A stretch of DNA of 64,000 nt from Arctopsyche grandis (lineage: Eukaryota > Arthropoda > Insecta > Trichoptera > Hydropsychidae). Both the position numbers and the translations under genes were made by a program. The stretch is from positions 9,218,001 to 9,282,000 of the forward strand of contig NC_135365.1 in NCBI RefSeq assembly GCF_051622035.1, in the 5' to 3' direction. The number at the start of each line of letters is the position of its first letter. The stretch's first letter is position 1. Below, piece by piece: positions 37,966 to 50,892 of this stretch. Under the pieces are notes generated by a model. That model saw only the letters and a program-made list of their open reading frames with translations. It did not search any database and was not told the DNA's origin.

Positions 37966-40890
37966 ATGAACTGTCAGTACCTATATCGCTTATTAATTTA
38001 ACCAAATTTTGATAAAATGGCAATAGTCGAGCGGTCGGTGGCCGTTAATATAACTTACTGATTAATTTATTTACTGATCAAAATCAAATGAAGTTACTGA
38101 CCGAAAAATACACACCATCGAAAAGCTCTGTTCTGTGCTTATAATAAACATAAATCGGCTTACCGCTCCGTTAGTGCTCAAAGCAAGAGAGCAAAAAGCT
38201 TGTTTTTTCTAAGAAATTGACCATTTTTTGTGCGAAATGCATCCATGCAACGTCGATCACTGCTTATAAACAAACGCAATTTCTATTTATCAGAACATTC
38301 TACTGTTCTGTCGTATTCAAATGTGAAGTTACGGACCATATGGTATATGGTAAGTACAAGGTGAATTTCATATGCTGGTATTGTGAAGTTATGTTAAAAA
38401 AATTAATTATGAATATAAATGTGGTGTATAGAAGCAAAATAATAAGTTTTTATTAAATCTACTTTTGTGTACAATTTTTTCTTTATTTTTTGAAATCGAA
38501 GACGATTATTAAAATAATTGAACGTAGATAAAAATTGATTCTTTTATTTACAATAAATATTTTATTACATTTTTTTTAAACACTCAAATGAACGTGCATT
38601 GCAAAGCATTAGCTTTTGAGCTATAATTTTTTACAGTTCTTTTTTTCAGTTTGATAACAGTTACATAGTTCGAGGGTCGAAATTTGTGAGCTAATTTATT
38701 ACCAAACAGCACAGAATTATACAATAATATGTATAAATAATGACTTTAAATAATACTGACTTAATAACTCGTAAATAATATTAATAAACGATGACTTTTA
38801 GATTCAGTTACATATGATAAACGTAAATATGTAATAATAATAAGGAAATTGTTTTACAATATGAACGGAACCTTTCGACACAAAGGTATTTTTCCAACTA
38901 GTGATAATTCGGTGTTCTCAGAAAATACACACAAGGAACAAAAACACCTTTGAAAAACTACGTCTATGGTAAATGATCATGGCCATATCTTGCCTGGAAA
39001 TCTGGAAACGAACAATTTACTCCCACAAGACCGTATTTTCCCAGAACTTCATAGTGTTTGCTCTTTGTATCTACGAATGAGCTTTCATACATTTTTAATC
39101 TACAAAATACCTTCGCCGAATCAGCGGACACTATTTGAACTATCCCAAGAGCAAATAAATAAAATTATATATACTCTTCTGTCGTCGTCTCCTTTGAAGA
39201 TTTTTTACCTAGAATTAATTGGTTTCGCTCACAATCTAATTTGCCCCTCTTTGTTATCAATACTGTGACTTAAAGATGTCTGCCAAGTCTGTTTCGATTC
39301 GTCAAGCACACATCAGTCATTCGCTAAGTCTCATCTTTACTATTATTATCTGCTTTTGGAAGTAGACGGGCTCGACTACGGATTAAGGCTAACTGTATTA
39401 ATGGCCGCCATTAAAAGCCCCTGGCTTCTGGGAGTGCCCATAAATGTCTCCTCATGAATTTTCAACTCGTTTCCGTAAACTATAATAAACAATATTTATT
39501 CAAATCAAAGTAGACTTGCTCTCGAATACGCTATCCTTTCTACAAACACATACAATATATATTAATATTATATTATTACAAATGTCCATTAAATTATTGT
39601 ATATTATTCATTCGGTTGAAAAGATCTGGATATTTTCTAAGATGTGTCGTGAAGAGTAAAGAGCTTAAGCGTAATCCGAAATTTATAACTTGTGCTTATT
39701 CTTTTGAAATTCTTAAAATTATATAGTATATACGTACATTTCCGAAGAATCATAAATTTTCGAGAAAAGTATGTTGTATGCAAATGGAATATCTCCAGTA
39801 TTAAATTGCAATTTTTATCAAATAATATGTATGATACAACACTTATCGTACAGTGCTAAAAAATCCGATAGCCACTGTGCTGGACGCCAAGCGACCAATG
39901 AAAAATGTGTGTTTTAAGTTAAAATAATGCAGAATCTGCAAGGTTGTTTGTTATAGTTAGTTGTAAAAATCATTTTATCGTGTATTAAAAGTCGAATAAG
40001 AATTTAAAAAAATAACGGCTGATTCAGAGTTGTAATTGCAAGGCGGATATCAATCCCACACTGGCCGTTGAGCGCGGCGTGTCCTGAATCTCCCCTCTTT
40101 CTCGCATCTGTGAGGCACGTGTACGTGTACGTGTATTTATGTTGATATTGATCAATGTTTTTGTTTCGCAATGACATAATTCGAATGGTAGAGTTTTTGA
40201 TGAGGAATACATAAAATATGAAGGCCCTGCATTCAGTATATTTGGAGAAATAAAATAAAATATAAGTCCTGGTCACTCGCTATCCACCACAGTGCGGCAA
40301 GTGCTAAGTTCGCCATTTGCATAGAGATGTATCGCCAGTATCTAGTCATTTGTCTGTTGAAGCAATTTCTCAGAGACCGGCAACTTGTCTGGCAATAGAT
40401 AACGCCTTTGAACACGATGCAATCAATCGAGTGATCCTAGTTACATTTGTCGCTGTCATTTAAAGATTCAAAATGAGCAACGTTGTTATGCTTTTTATAT
40501 ACCTTTACGATTTTGCATACACATAGGTATAATATGCAAGGATAAAGTTCAATTTTTGTGTCAAAATGATCTTAAAATTGCATTTTTTTATAAAAAGTCG
40601 AGAAATTTGTCTCTTTGGTCTTTTTAACGGTAAGATGACACTAAAAAGTGCGGAACGGCTGTGATAGGCATGTTTTCGTGTCATTGCTAATTCCTACGAT
40701 TTTATTATTTCGACAAGTTTCTCCCACATGTCTTTAAATATAGGAATCACCGTTATCGATCAAATTTTGCAATTTTTTAAAAGAGGCAAAGCTTTGTAAT
40801 TTATTCGTTTTAACTACATATATAGAATACAACGTATATTATTCAGAATTTCTCCTTTACAAAGTAGAAATTTAAAATATATAATATTTA
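37966..40890. other. No gene seen in this part of the A-B spacer
   Basis: The small ORFs (for example 38966-39268 and 40004-40276) have no recognisable domains. The dispersed phrase TTAGTGCTCAAAGCAAGAGAG occurs at about 38172. A diverged piece of the GACGAAAACACAC element interior (TTATTATTTCGACAAGTTTC) lies at about 40701. Confidence 0.4.
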
Positions 40891-40891
40891 A

Positions 40892-41224
40892 AAAGGCGTA
40901 GACATACAGAATCGTACGGCACGAAATGCCTATGTAATAGGCGTGTATTCGTGTGATAGGCGTGTATTCGTGTGATTGTTAATTCGTACGATCTTATTAT
41001 TTCGAAAAGTTTCTCCTACATTTCTCCAAATATGGGAAATCATTGCTATCGATATCAAACTAACATACATATGTCAATACAATGATAAAATATCACCGAA
41101 AACATTCCAGATGGTAAGTTTTGGAAAGACGGCACAGACTAGGCATGCCAGCGTTTTTTTTTTTATTTGAAAAACTATCTAAAAAGAACATTTACCAATT
41201 ACTACATTGTATGTCTGCACCTTT
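40892..41224. mobile_element. TIR element related to the GACGAAAACACAC family
   Basis: The left end AAAGGCGTAGACATACAGAA and the right end, reverse-complemented, AAAGGTGCAGACATACAATG form TIRs. The interior shares AAGTTTCTCCTACATTTCTC and AAAATATCACCGAAAACATT with the copies at 18379 and 48882. A direct triplication of ATAGGCGTGTATTCGTGTGA-like units lies at about 40937-40980. Confidence 0.55.
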
Positions 41225-42937
41225 ATTTTTTGACATTGTCCATATTGTATCTTTATTTCTCTATTCTACGACAAATTACGTAGTCAGAGATAGATTACGA
41301 GACCTGTCTGTGGACGAATCCCTCTTTAAACAGATCTCAAAAGCTCGTAGGGTCTGTTGCAGCATCTCTAGCTACGACAAATATCATAGCCAGAGATACT
41401 GCGAGACTAGAATGTCGATAAATTTATTTGTCAAATGTTGAATTATGAGGATACAATTTTTAGTGAAGTGGGAGTGGTTGGAAGAGCAGCGAATATAAAA
41501 AAAGGATAATAAATGCGCAGCACGTCCAGACTCCAGAGGAGTAAAGGTGGATGAATGGTTATCATCAGGTAAGAAAAACACAAAGAGGACTTTTAATGGA
41601 AAAGGTATGTAGTGTAAAGGCGGAGACATGTAAACCAACGCTATGAAAGACTAATCATTAACTACAATGCATATGAATTTTTCAATCTTACTTTGGATGT
41701 ATGTATGTACATAAATCAAATATGTATGTTCATTCTGTCAGACGTGTTCCTTAAAGATATAATAAATCTAATTCTGGAGTAAAAAATCAAATTTATCAAA
41801 GTTGGCAGTCTCACGAGGAGTGCCGAAGTCTGCAAAGTTTGATGTCGGTTGGTTTTAATAGGTGTAAGAAATGAGCAACGGTTTCGTGTTATCGAATTAA
41901 GGCCACGCTGAAATTGGCTTCACATAAATAATACAAATCGGTGAAAAACCTAAGCCGAGTGTTTACGACCGAGGCGAAGTTTTCGTTTCTTTTGAAAGGA
42001 CAAATCCAATTTTAGAAGTTTTGTCAAGTGTATTGGAAAAGGAGAAACTGCGCGGTGAATCGCCATGACACCGTTTCTCACGATTGATTACCTCTGAAAA
42101 ATGGTATCGATTGATCCGTTACAATTCATTCCCATCCAATTTTCGGCGGGCCTAATTAGCCTGCTCGAACCAATCGGGTGTATCTGTTTCAGTAGATTTA
42201 ATAAACAAGCGGACGTACCCGGCGTCGCCCGAGTGTGTAATGACTGGAAATCGGATGGTCATCCCGGCAATGGCAATAGTGTTCAAAGCAAGCTAGCAAA
42301 AAATCTAATAAAAAGTAAGGAGAAGCTTGTAAAAATGGTTTTTAATACATAGATGCGCCCTTACGCACATTTTTGTTCGGAGACGTTGTCGCCATTAACT
42401 GAGGGGTGCGGGGGGTTCAACTAGCGGGGAAGTGGTGAGAAAAAAAAGGAAGGACGCAGCGGTCGGCAACCAATTTTTGTACAGTTTATGTATATGTACA
42501 TGCACTGAAGTTTTATTTTATTTATAATTTTATTTTATTGGACGTTCCGCGTGACAGTAAACCAAACTAATAAAGCCATATTAAGAAAAAAATATTTGGC
42601 TATACACACTATATTAAACTACAAATTTATGTTACTATAATAAAACCATCATTAACTATTACAATATTTAAACATTAGTAACTTCCACAAGCTTGCATAT
42701 AATAACACCTGTGGCAGAGGTTGTCAACCGCTGTTGCATACCGCTGTCTATGCATACTCCTTACTTCTTAGAAGCTAACTAGCTACTGAGAGAAAGTGTG
42801 CATGCGCCATGTATTTTGCATGCGCCAGCAGGGAGACCGGCATAAAGCGTGAGGGCGTATCTATGTATTATACATCTATGGTTTTTATTCGAAATTAACA
42901 ATAGCAAAACCTCTGCCCGGATCCCTATCCGATGTCT
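41225..42937. other. No gene seen
   Basis: Several ORFs overlap without coding-like consistency. The dispersed phrase AGTGTTCAAAGCAAGCTAGC is at about 42279. A G-rich patch GAGGGGTGCGGGGGG lies near 42400. Confidence 0.4.
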
Positions 42938-42945
42938 AGTAATGA

Positions 42946-43047
42946 CTAGAGGTAGGATAGTCACAGTGCTATCCATTGTTCGGCAAACCTTTAACAATGC
43001 ATTTACAACCTTTGAACAATACACGGCCCCCTCAGGCTCCGGTGACT
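42946..43047 (+). mobile_element. 102-bp MITE, copy 2
   Basis: This copy is identical by eye to that at 33345-33446 and is flanked by perfect AGTAATGA duplications (42938-42945 and 43048-43055). Directly after it, CTAGTCACCTCT is followed by a third AGTAATGA (43068-43075). That short piece looks like the two ends of a reverse-oriented copy with the interior lost. Confidence 0.85.
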
Positions 43048-43075
43048 AGTAATGACTAGTCACCTCTAGTAATGA

Positions 43076-44452
43076 CACATTGATGAGGACATTTAATTTT
43101 TTTTAATATTCCACAAAGAACTCCAACATTTAGGCTTATTTACCTATATAAAAGATTTTGATTCAAATAGCAATTATCAATAACGTGCGTCTGTTAATTA
43201 AATTAATACATTATTTAACAATAAAAATATTTAAATACATATCCGTACTGACACTGACATCTATGAAATTCACTTACAACTTGTTACTATTGCGACAATT
43301 TTTTAAAATTCGATTATATTTTAGTTGCGAGTAATATCTGTAGATGTCAGTATACGAGGATCGTTTTATTACTTTCAAAATTATCTTTCCTTTCTAAAAT
43401 ATGATGATTAAAGTTTTGGACGTCCGCCTAAATCTTTACATAATTATAATACAAACATGTAAACCTTGCCTTTCTCACATTGAAACTATTTTTATGTTGG
43501 ATTCTATTTAAAATACATAGAACTGTGGAACAGTAGATTATCGTTACTGCTTTTCAGAAGCTAACATATTAACTAAATAGTAAAATACAGTATATTTCTT
43601 CATTATTTATATGGCTTGTGTTAAATTTTGAGTAAGTAGACGTTTTAAATCTCAACTTATTTGTTTGTTTGGTACCATACTAAAAGCTTCATGTGATGGA
43701 CTATTTATATATGTACATATGTATGAACATGCATACATTTGTAAATTGACAGATTATTTTATTGTCTTTATTTTATTCAATTTATTAATCTATTCCAATG
43801 ACTTTCATAAGTTTTTCAGTATTTTAATATATTGCATTAAATAAACAAAGTACATATGTATAATACAAAGCGTTAATTTATAAACATTTTTAATTATTAG
43901 ATGCATCATAATGAACATGACATATATTTGATATGATCTATAATATGTTAAAGAATGTGGCGTAAAAATATCAAGATCAAGTTGTCTTATTTTTTTTCTT
44001 AACTCATAAACTTATTGGTATCATCTGATTGGCATAATCTAATAGACCCATTGACCGGATTGTCAGCAACGTAAAATATCATGACTAACTAAGATACTGC
44101 GGATTGATTATAAAAATATACCAATTCATTGTCACCTGTGATGACAATATAAAAAATCAGGTCAAATTTCACCAAGCAAGTCTGTGTTTTATCTAGCTGA
44201 AAAATGTTTAGATTTATATCTGAGACAATTACTGAGATAATTGATTTAAAATTATAGATTTCAAGGTAGATGTCACGTGAAACTTTAAAAATTCATATAA
44301 AAAAAACATGATATGATAGATAAAAATTCTGTGTGCATATATTTTTCTGATTTGAGGACAGATATCCATCCATAGATAAAAGTTGATGAACAAAAAGCTT
44401 TACAATAGCGTTTAGTGCTAACTGGAACAGGCTGTGAATAACTTGAAAAAAC
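43076..44452. other. Upstream region of gene B
   Basis: AT-rich sequence without a recognisable gene. The first 1.4 kb upstream of the gene B start codon has no assignable core promoter motif that would stand out from background. Confidence 0.35.
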
Positions 44453-46775
44453 ATGGCAGACAGTTCAGAAGATTGCCATTTAGGTCGGCATACGCTGAAA
44501 GTGCTGAAAAAGCATGAAAACGATGTACATCAGGTACTGTAATCATTTAAAACAGTTCTCTATATATAAATGTATTTTTTCGACACAAATATTTGTTTTA
44601 AATTTACATAGATTGAAATAACTAATGGAGAGAAAGAAACTCATGGCTCCGTTAGGATCAGAAGCATCAGAATGGCTCAAAGTCTGAAAGCCAGAGGATA
44701 TAAGAAAGGAGATGTGATTATGATAAGTGCACTGAATCACAACGATATGAGTATTCCTTATATTGCATCTTTGTTCATAGGAACAGTTCCTTTAGGTTTG
44801 GCAACAGATATGAAGCATTGTAAGTATTTTATGATTATATTATGTAAACATATACATGTAAATATTCCTAATGCTAACTGTAGAATTTTTTCAGTGGAAA
44901 TCATGCATGTTTTATCGATGGGAAAACCTAGTTTGATTTTCGCCGAGCCCGACATTGCTCCAGCTTTAAGCAAAGCTGTGTCTGAGCTTGGCTTTCAAAC
45001 AGATATTGTCACATTTGGAAGTGAGAAAACTGAAGGTTACCTTCATTTTTCTGAATTTATTCAGCCAACAGGCTCAGAAGAAAGCTTTGAGTGAGTATAT
45101 TTGAATGCAATTTCAAATATTTATGTATTTGCCGGCACAAAAAAGGTTGTAAATTTGATACGGTCGAGTTAAAAAAGAACTAAACTAATTTTTGCATTTC
45201 AGATGTGATGATTTCGATACAAAAACCACAATAGGCCTTCTAGCATGCTCTAGTGGCACTACCGGACAACCCAAATTAGTAGCTCTGTCCCATTACTCTT
45301 TGTTCATAACAATATATTCACCATGGAGAACTATTCCAGAGGAGATGAGAAAAGTGTTTTCTTTCCTCTGCTTCTCTTCCATTTACTGGATATCTGGTTC
45401 AGTGTCCATATTGACATCATGTCTTTCGGGAACCACACGTCTACATAGCATAAAACCGTTTTCACCAGAAGACTTCCAGAAAGTTGCAACAACCTTCAAA
45501 GTATACTAATACTAATTCAAATAACGCATTGCACTTATAATATAACAGATATTTTTAATTTTGAGTGATTATTTCCAGCCTTTTGGAACTCTATTGAGTC
45601 AGGTGGCTCTTTCTAGTATAATGAAATATGCAGAAAAAAATGAGGTAGATTTTTCTAATTTTCGAATCATATATTTTGGAGGAAGTACAGTTAGTGAAGA
45701 TTTAATTGACGAATTTCGGGTATGTTTCATATTGTTGACATTTCTATGCTTATTTTTTTCAAATATTACTTTATTTTAATAAACCTTCTCTCAAATATAC
45801 AGAAATTAGTCCCGAATGCAGAAATTCGTTCAGCATATGGAGCAACTGAAGTTATGTTTGTGATTGGTGGGCCACATGTAAAAAGAAATTCCTGTGGAAA
45901 AGTCAATGCTTATATTGAGCAGTGGAAGGTCAGCAATTTATTTAAAAAAAATAATGACCAGATAATCATGCCGTGAAGGAAAAGTTTTAATGTTTATTGT
46001 AATTGATAGATAGTAGACATCGACTCTGGAAAACCCTTAGGTCCAAATCAACCAGGAGAATTGCGTTTAAAAACTCCAAACATGTTTTTGGTATGTAAAG
46101 TTTTTGATATTTGTGATTTAAATCATTGAAATATGTACTAATTGAAGCTAAATTCACTTTGTATTAACAAACATCAGGGTTATTACAACAGTCCCGAGGC
46201 AACTGCTGCAGCTTTTGACGAAGAAGGCTTCTATAAAACAGGCGATCTTATGTATTATGACGAAGAAGGATATTTCTATGTATTAGATCGGATAAAACAG
46301 TTAATTAAATATCGCAACTTCCAAGTATGTATACATATGTACATATGTAGTATTGAGCCAGACCATTTTTCTAGTTTTGCAACATTTTTCATTTATTGTT
46401 TGAAGGTTGGTTGTAGTGAGGTTGAAGATGTGATTGGAAATGTTCCTGGTGTATTGTATACGGGAATAGTTGGAGTACCACACCCAGAAGACGGAGAACA
46501 TCCAATGGCTTTTGTACAACGCGAACCAGGTAGTCAAGTGACTGCAGAGGAAATAATGGACTATGTAAAAGGTGTGTACGATAATATTAATGTTATATTT
46601 TATAGAATTGTATGAAATTATTAAACATATTATGATTCAATTTTCAGAAAAATTGTCAGATGCAAAACAGTTACGGGCAGGTGTGGTCTTTTTGGACAAA
46701 ATTCCAATGACATATTCAGGCAAAATAGATAGAAAAGCGCTAAACAAACTGAAAACAACTAGTGCAGGTGAATAA
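44453..46775 (+). CDS. Gene B: luciferase-like/4CL-like acyl-CoA synthetase
   Basis: Ten exons: 44453-44533, 44612-44819, 44895-45090, 45203-45500, 45579-45719, 45803-45928, 46010-46090, 46178-46324, 46406-46571 and 46648-46775. They form one frame of 523 residues with GT-AG borders. The family makes acyl-AMP and then acyl-CoA from fatty or aromatic acids. Motifs: SSGTTGQPKLVALSH (residues 178-192), SAYGATE (318-324), YKTGDLMYYDEEGY (396-409) with hinge LDR (413-415), and YSGKIDRK with the likely catalytic Lys 507. The start is supported by alignment with gene A exon 1 (HLGR/HIGR then LKxLKxHE). It ends TSAGE, with no peroxisomal tripeptide. Introns are short (about 60-110 bp), and this is the only complete copy in the cluster without large intron insertions. 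The substrate is unknown. Confidence 0.92.
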
Positions 46776-46792
46776 TAATCTTTTTTTTTATT

Positions 46793-47556
46793 TAATTTAA
46801 TTTTACACAGATATATACCAGAAAGGCCTAACAAGTAGACCCCAATGCGCCTTCCTAGAAAATTAGTTACAAACATTGTAGCATTTTTATTGCATAAATC
46901 ACTGTATTTAGAGAGGCTGAAGAACACGAAAGTAACAATTAATTAACTAATGAATTAATCCATAGAGACATCTATGGATTTAGACTTATACATATAGTAC
47001 ATAAATCAAATTCAGATATTTGTGATAGCGGGAAGGATGATTTTTATTATTACATACCTCCTTTACGTTTCACTTACGATTACAATTCAGGAAAAAGTTT
47101 GCCTCTTATCCGATCGTTTTCATACTTTGCCATATTGCTCATTTTGGTCATCAATATAAGTAAATGGATCCTCCGCCATTACGATGGTGCAAAAATATTG
47201 TGTAAGACGCGTTTGATATCTGCCCGGCGAGATAGTCGTTGACGTTTATCCATCGTTTGTTTATTAGTTTTAAACATAGATGGCGGTAGTAAAATAAAAT
47301 TATTGTTTTTATTCAAAATAATAATTTTATATACAAATTATAGAAGAGGTATGTTTATAAAAAACTTTTTTTTCTTTTTCATTTCCCTTTTTCCAATTTG
47401 ATGGAGGAACCGTTTTAACAATGAAATCAGATAAATTGGCAAACTCTGATAAGAGACGATAGACTCAGAGTCACAAATATCCAAGTCTGATCAGCAGTAT
47501 TAAAGATTAACACGGGATCGAACCCGGTAACCACCGAGGCATACTGCTGGCTTATA
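46793..47556 (-). mobile_element. SINE just past gene B, split by an insertion
   Basis: The tail hairpin (TACCAGAAAGGCCTAACAA ... GCCTTCCTAG) and 3' body lie at 46800-47045. The 5' body (GAACCGTTTTAACAATGAAA) and the tRNA-like head (CGGGATCGAACCCGG, B box inverted) lie at 47405-47552. The roughly 350 bp between (about 47050-47400) are foreign to the family. The tail starts about 20 bp after the gene B stop, so a gene B transcript would run into it in antisense unless it ends very early. Confidence 0.75.
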
Positions 47557-47570
47557 ATTAAATATGAATT

Positions 47571-47572
<2 letters not shown>

Positions 47573-47618
<46 letters not shown>
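47573..47618. repeat. (TA)n microsatellite
   Basis: Uninterrupted TA dinucleotides of about 45 bp between gene B and gene C. Confidence 0.9.
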
Positions 47619-47620
<2 letters not shown>

Positions 47621-48199
47621 ATATAATTTTTTTTACTCAATGAAATATTAAGATTATCTAAATGAATGGCAGACGTTATTTCATCTCGATTCATGTGATA
47701 CAAGCAACATTGTGTTTAAAACAGCAATGTAATCACAAAATATGTAATCTGTTTACTCCAACAACTCATCTTATCTAACCAATTAAAATTCCTTGCGAGA
47801 TAAAAGTTTTCAATTAGTCAGGGGTGTGCTGGAACCTGTTCGAGTGAATGATTTGTTGATTTGATCGAACACAAGAATAGTCATGAAATTGGGTGTAGTT
47901 CTCAAATGCATAAATGCTTTTGTTTAAAATAATATTCAAAAATATTCACTTGGGGCATATTTTTCCTTTTAAAATCTTTCAATCGTTCCTAAATCTTTAT
48001 TTAATTTTAATCTTTTGCGGACGACAAGAGAGAGGTTTGCAAAATTTGAAGATCTGCCACTGAAACCTACTATTTTTTTTTTACAAAAGAAGCGAACCAG
48101 TTGACAGTTTAGCAGCATACCCCTGCATATATATTTTTTAGAATTATATAATTGGAAGCCTCATGTCAAAATATTTTAGTTCCAGGTCAAAGCTCAATA

Positions 48200-50808
48200 A
48201 TGAATAAGCTAATAGGCGACAGTGATTCTCATTTAGGTCGACACACACTTAAAGTGCTGAAAAAATACGAAGATGATATACAACAGGTGATTAATAATAA
48301 TAATAAATTAATAATATATTACATATAGTCATGCATATTGTATGTATGATGAAAGACCGAGTGCAATTCGGCCTAAAGTTCAATAACTGATTCAAAAACA
48401 ATAAAAGATAAAACAACAACAGATTAATCAGATTGAATGACGAATTCATGAATTGATATGAACTTAAAATGTTAATGTATACGAAATTAAGTTAATTTGA
48501 ATGTATATAATGACCAAGACAATTGTCATAAATTTATCCAACTAAATATTTTTTTTTAGATTGAGATTACAACGGGAGCCTCCGAGACAAATGGATCTGT
48601 TAGAACGAGAACCATAAGAATGGCACAAGCCTTAAAAGCAAGGGGGATGAAAAAAGGCGACGTCATTATGATAAGTGCTGTCAATCATAATGACATATGC
48701 ATTCCATATATTGCCTCTATGTATATCGGAACCATTCCGCTACCCATAACAACTGACATGAAGTACTGTTAGTACAAATTATGTATAATATTATCAATTA
48801 GTGTCTTTTAAGATCTAAAAAATAATCATATATATATAATATCACTATTCTGTGTATCTGAGATAACACTCGCCGTACTATAAGGGCGAAAACACACAGC
48901 ACGGAATGTGGCACGTGGAACGTCTTCAATACATTTCTTCAAATATGGGCTACACCGTTATCGATCACTGTCAAGCAAGGATAAATACAAGGATACAATC
49001 TTACTGGAAACACTCTAGGGGATCATTTTGGGACGACGCGTGCTAGCTGTTCCATGAATCTGTGCAAGGCACGCCACATTTTTTTGCACGTTTAAAACTA
49101 TCTAAAAAAAAAACCATGTGCCACGTTCATCGCTGTGTGTTTTCCCCCTAATAGCCGTTTCGATTCGACATACATATGTACGTCATAACTAAAACAATGC
49201 CAAAAAAACGTACAATATAATATAGGCCAATAATAATAATAATAGCTTTTATTCCACACGATTGAAAATATTGTATTGAAAAATAGTAAACAAAAAATAA
49301 ATAAATAAATAAGTAAATATATAAATATTACTAATAATAAATAATAATAATAATTATAAATAATAATAAATAATAATAATAATAATAATAAATAATAATA
49401 ATAATATAAGTCTAATAATAATAAATACTAAATCTCTGAGCATTTATTTAATTAATTAATTTTTCTATGGGTGTCTTATATTGTTTATATGTAGGTAATT
49501 TCCCTCTAGGCAAATTAGTCTCTGAGCATTTAGCGCCAGCTATTGAAAATTTATTTAATTAACTAATTAATTAATTAATTTTTATATTGCTGTTTTAAAT
49601 TGTTTATATGTAGATAGTTAGGTTGTTTTTACCATTGTTTTTTTCATATTAAACAATTAAATATAAATATCAAATTAAATATGTTTAAAAGGCTTTTGAA
49701 AAAAAAAACACAGGACAGACACATTTCTTTAATTTTTTTTAATTTAATAAATTAATATGCCAACACTCATGCGATGGTATTTCATCGAGTACAACACTAG
49801 TAATAATTAAATAATGATAGCAAAATAATGTAACAATGATCTACATTGAAAAATAATCACACAAAAAATATTTTTTAGTGGAAATCAAGCATATCGCATC
49901 AATGGGAAAACCAAAAATGGTTTTTGCCGATCCTGATATTGCTCCGGTTATTCAAAAAGTCATGTCTGAAATGGAGAACCAAGTTGAAATCGTTATATTC
50001 GGAAATGAGGAAATGGAAGGGTACACACAATTTTCCGAATTCGTTAAACCAACTGGAACAGAAGACAATTTTGAGTAAGACAAAATCTCAATAAAAAGTG
50101 AAAACATTTTAATAAATGGCTATAAAATGTAATTTGGTTGAAAAACTTCTTCAGATGCGACGATTTTGATCCAGCAAAGACGGTTTGTGCGCTGACTTGT
50201 TCCAGCGGAACAACAGGATTGCCAAAATTGGTAGCACTATCCCACACATCTCTGTATTTATCTTTTTACTTTCCAAGAAAAGATATGACAGAAGCAGAAA
50301 GAAAAGGCTCGATGACTATCGGTTTTTCACCTCTATATTGGATATCCGGTTCATCAAGCATATTAATGTCTTGTCTACTTGGAAACAAGCGTCTTCACAG
50401 TGTAAAACCATTTTCACCAGAAATCTTTCAAAAAGCAGCAAAAATTTACAAGGTTTACATAAATTTTCAAACTTCAAATACATTTTTATTTTATTATCAT
50501 CGTAAATAAATATTTGCATTAATTTTAGCCGACATTTATGATGATAAGCCAAGTTGCACTGTCCAGTTTATTGAAGTACGCTGAAACTAATGATGTTGAT
50601 TTTAGCAGTTTTCGTATGATCTTTCACGGTGGAAGTGCTATAAGTGCTGAACTGCTAGATGAGTTACAAGTAAGTTGGTAATTGAAAACTAACGCACAGG
50701 TACAAAAATAGGCAATTTTATTTTAAAATGCAATCTTAAGAGGGCTGTACACCCGAAACCTTAATTTTGTTGCCGTTCCTTTCTTCGATATATATATTGA
50801 GTGAATGC

Positions 50809-50892
<84 letters not shown>

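Noticed and set aside
44453-46775. Gene B as a functional bioluminescent luciferase
   Set aside because: The fold and motifs are shared by all adenylate-forming acyl-CoA synthetases; nothing in the sequence supports light emission and a peroxisomal signal is missing.
47427-47703. Isoleucine-tyrosine repeat ORFs
   Set aside because: Translations of a (TA)n microsatellite.
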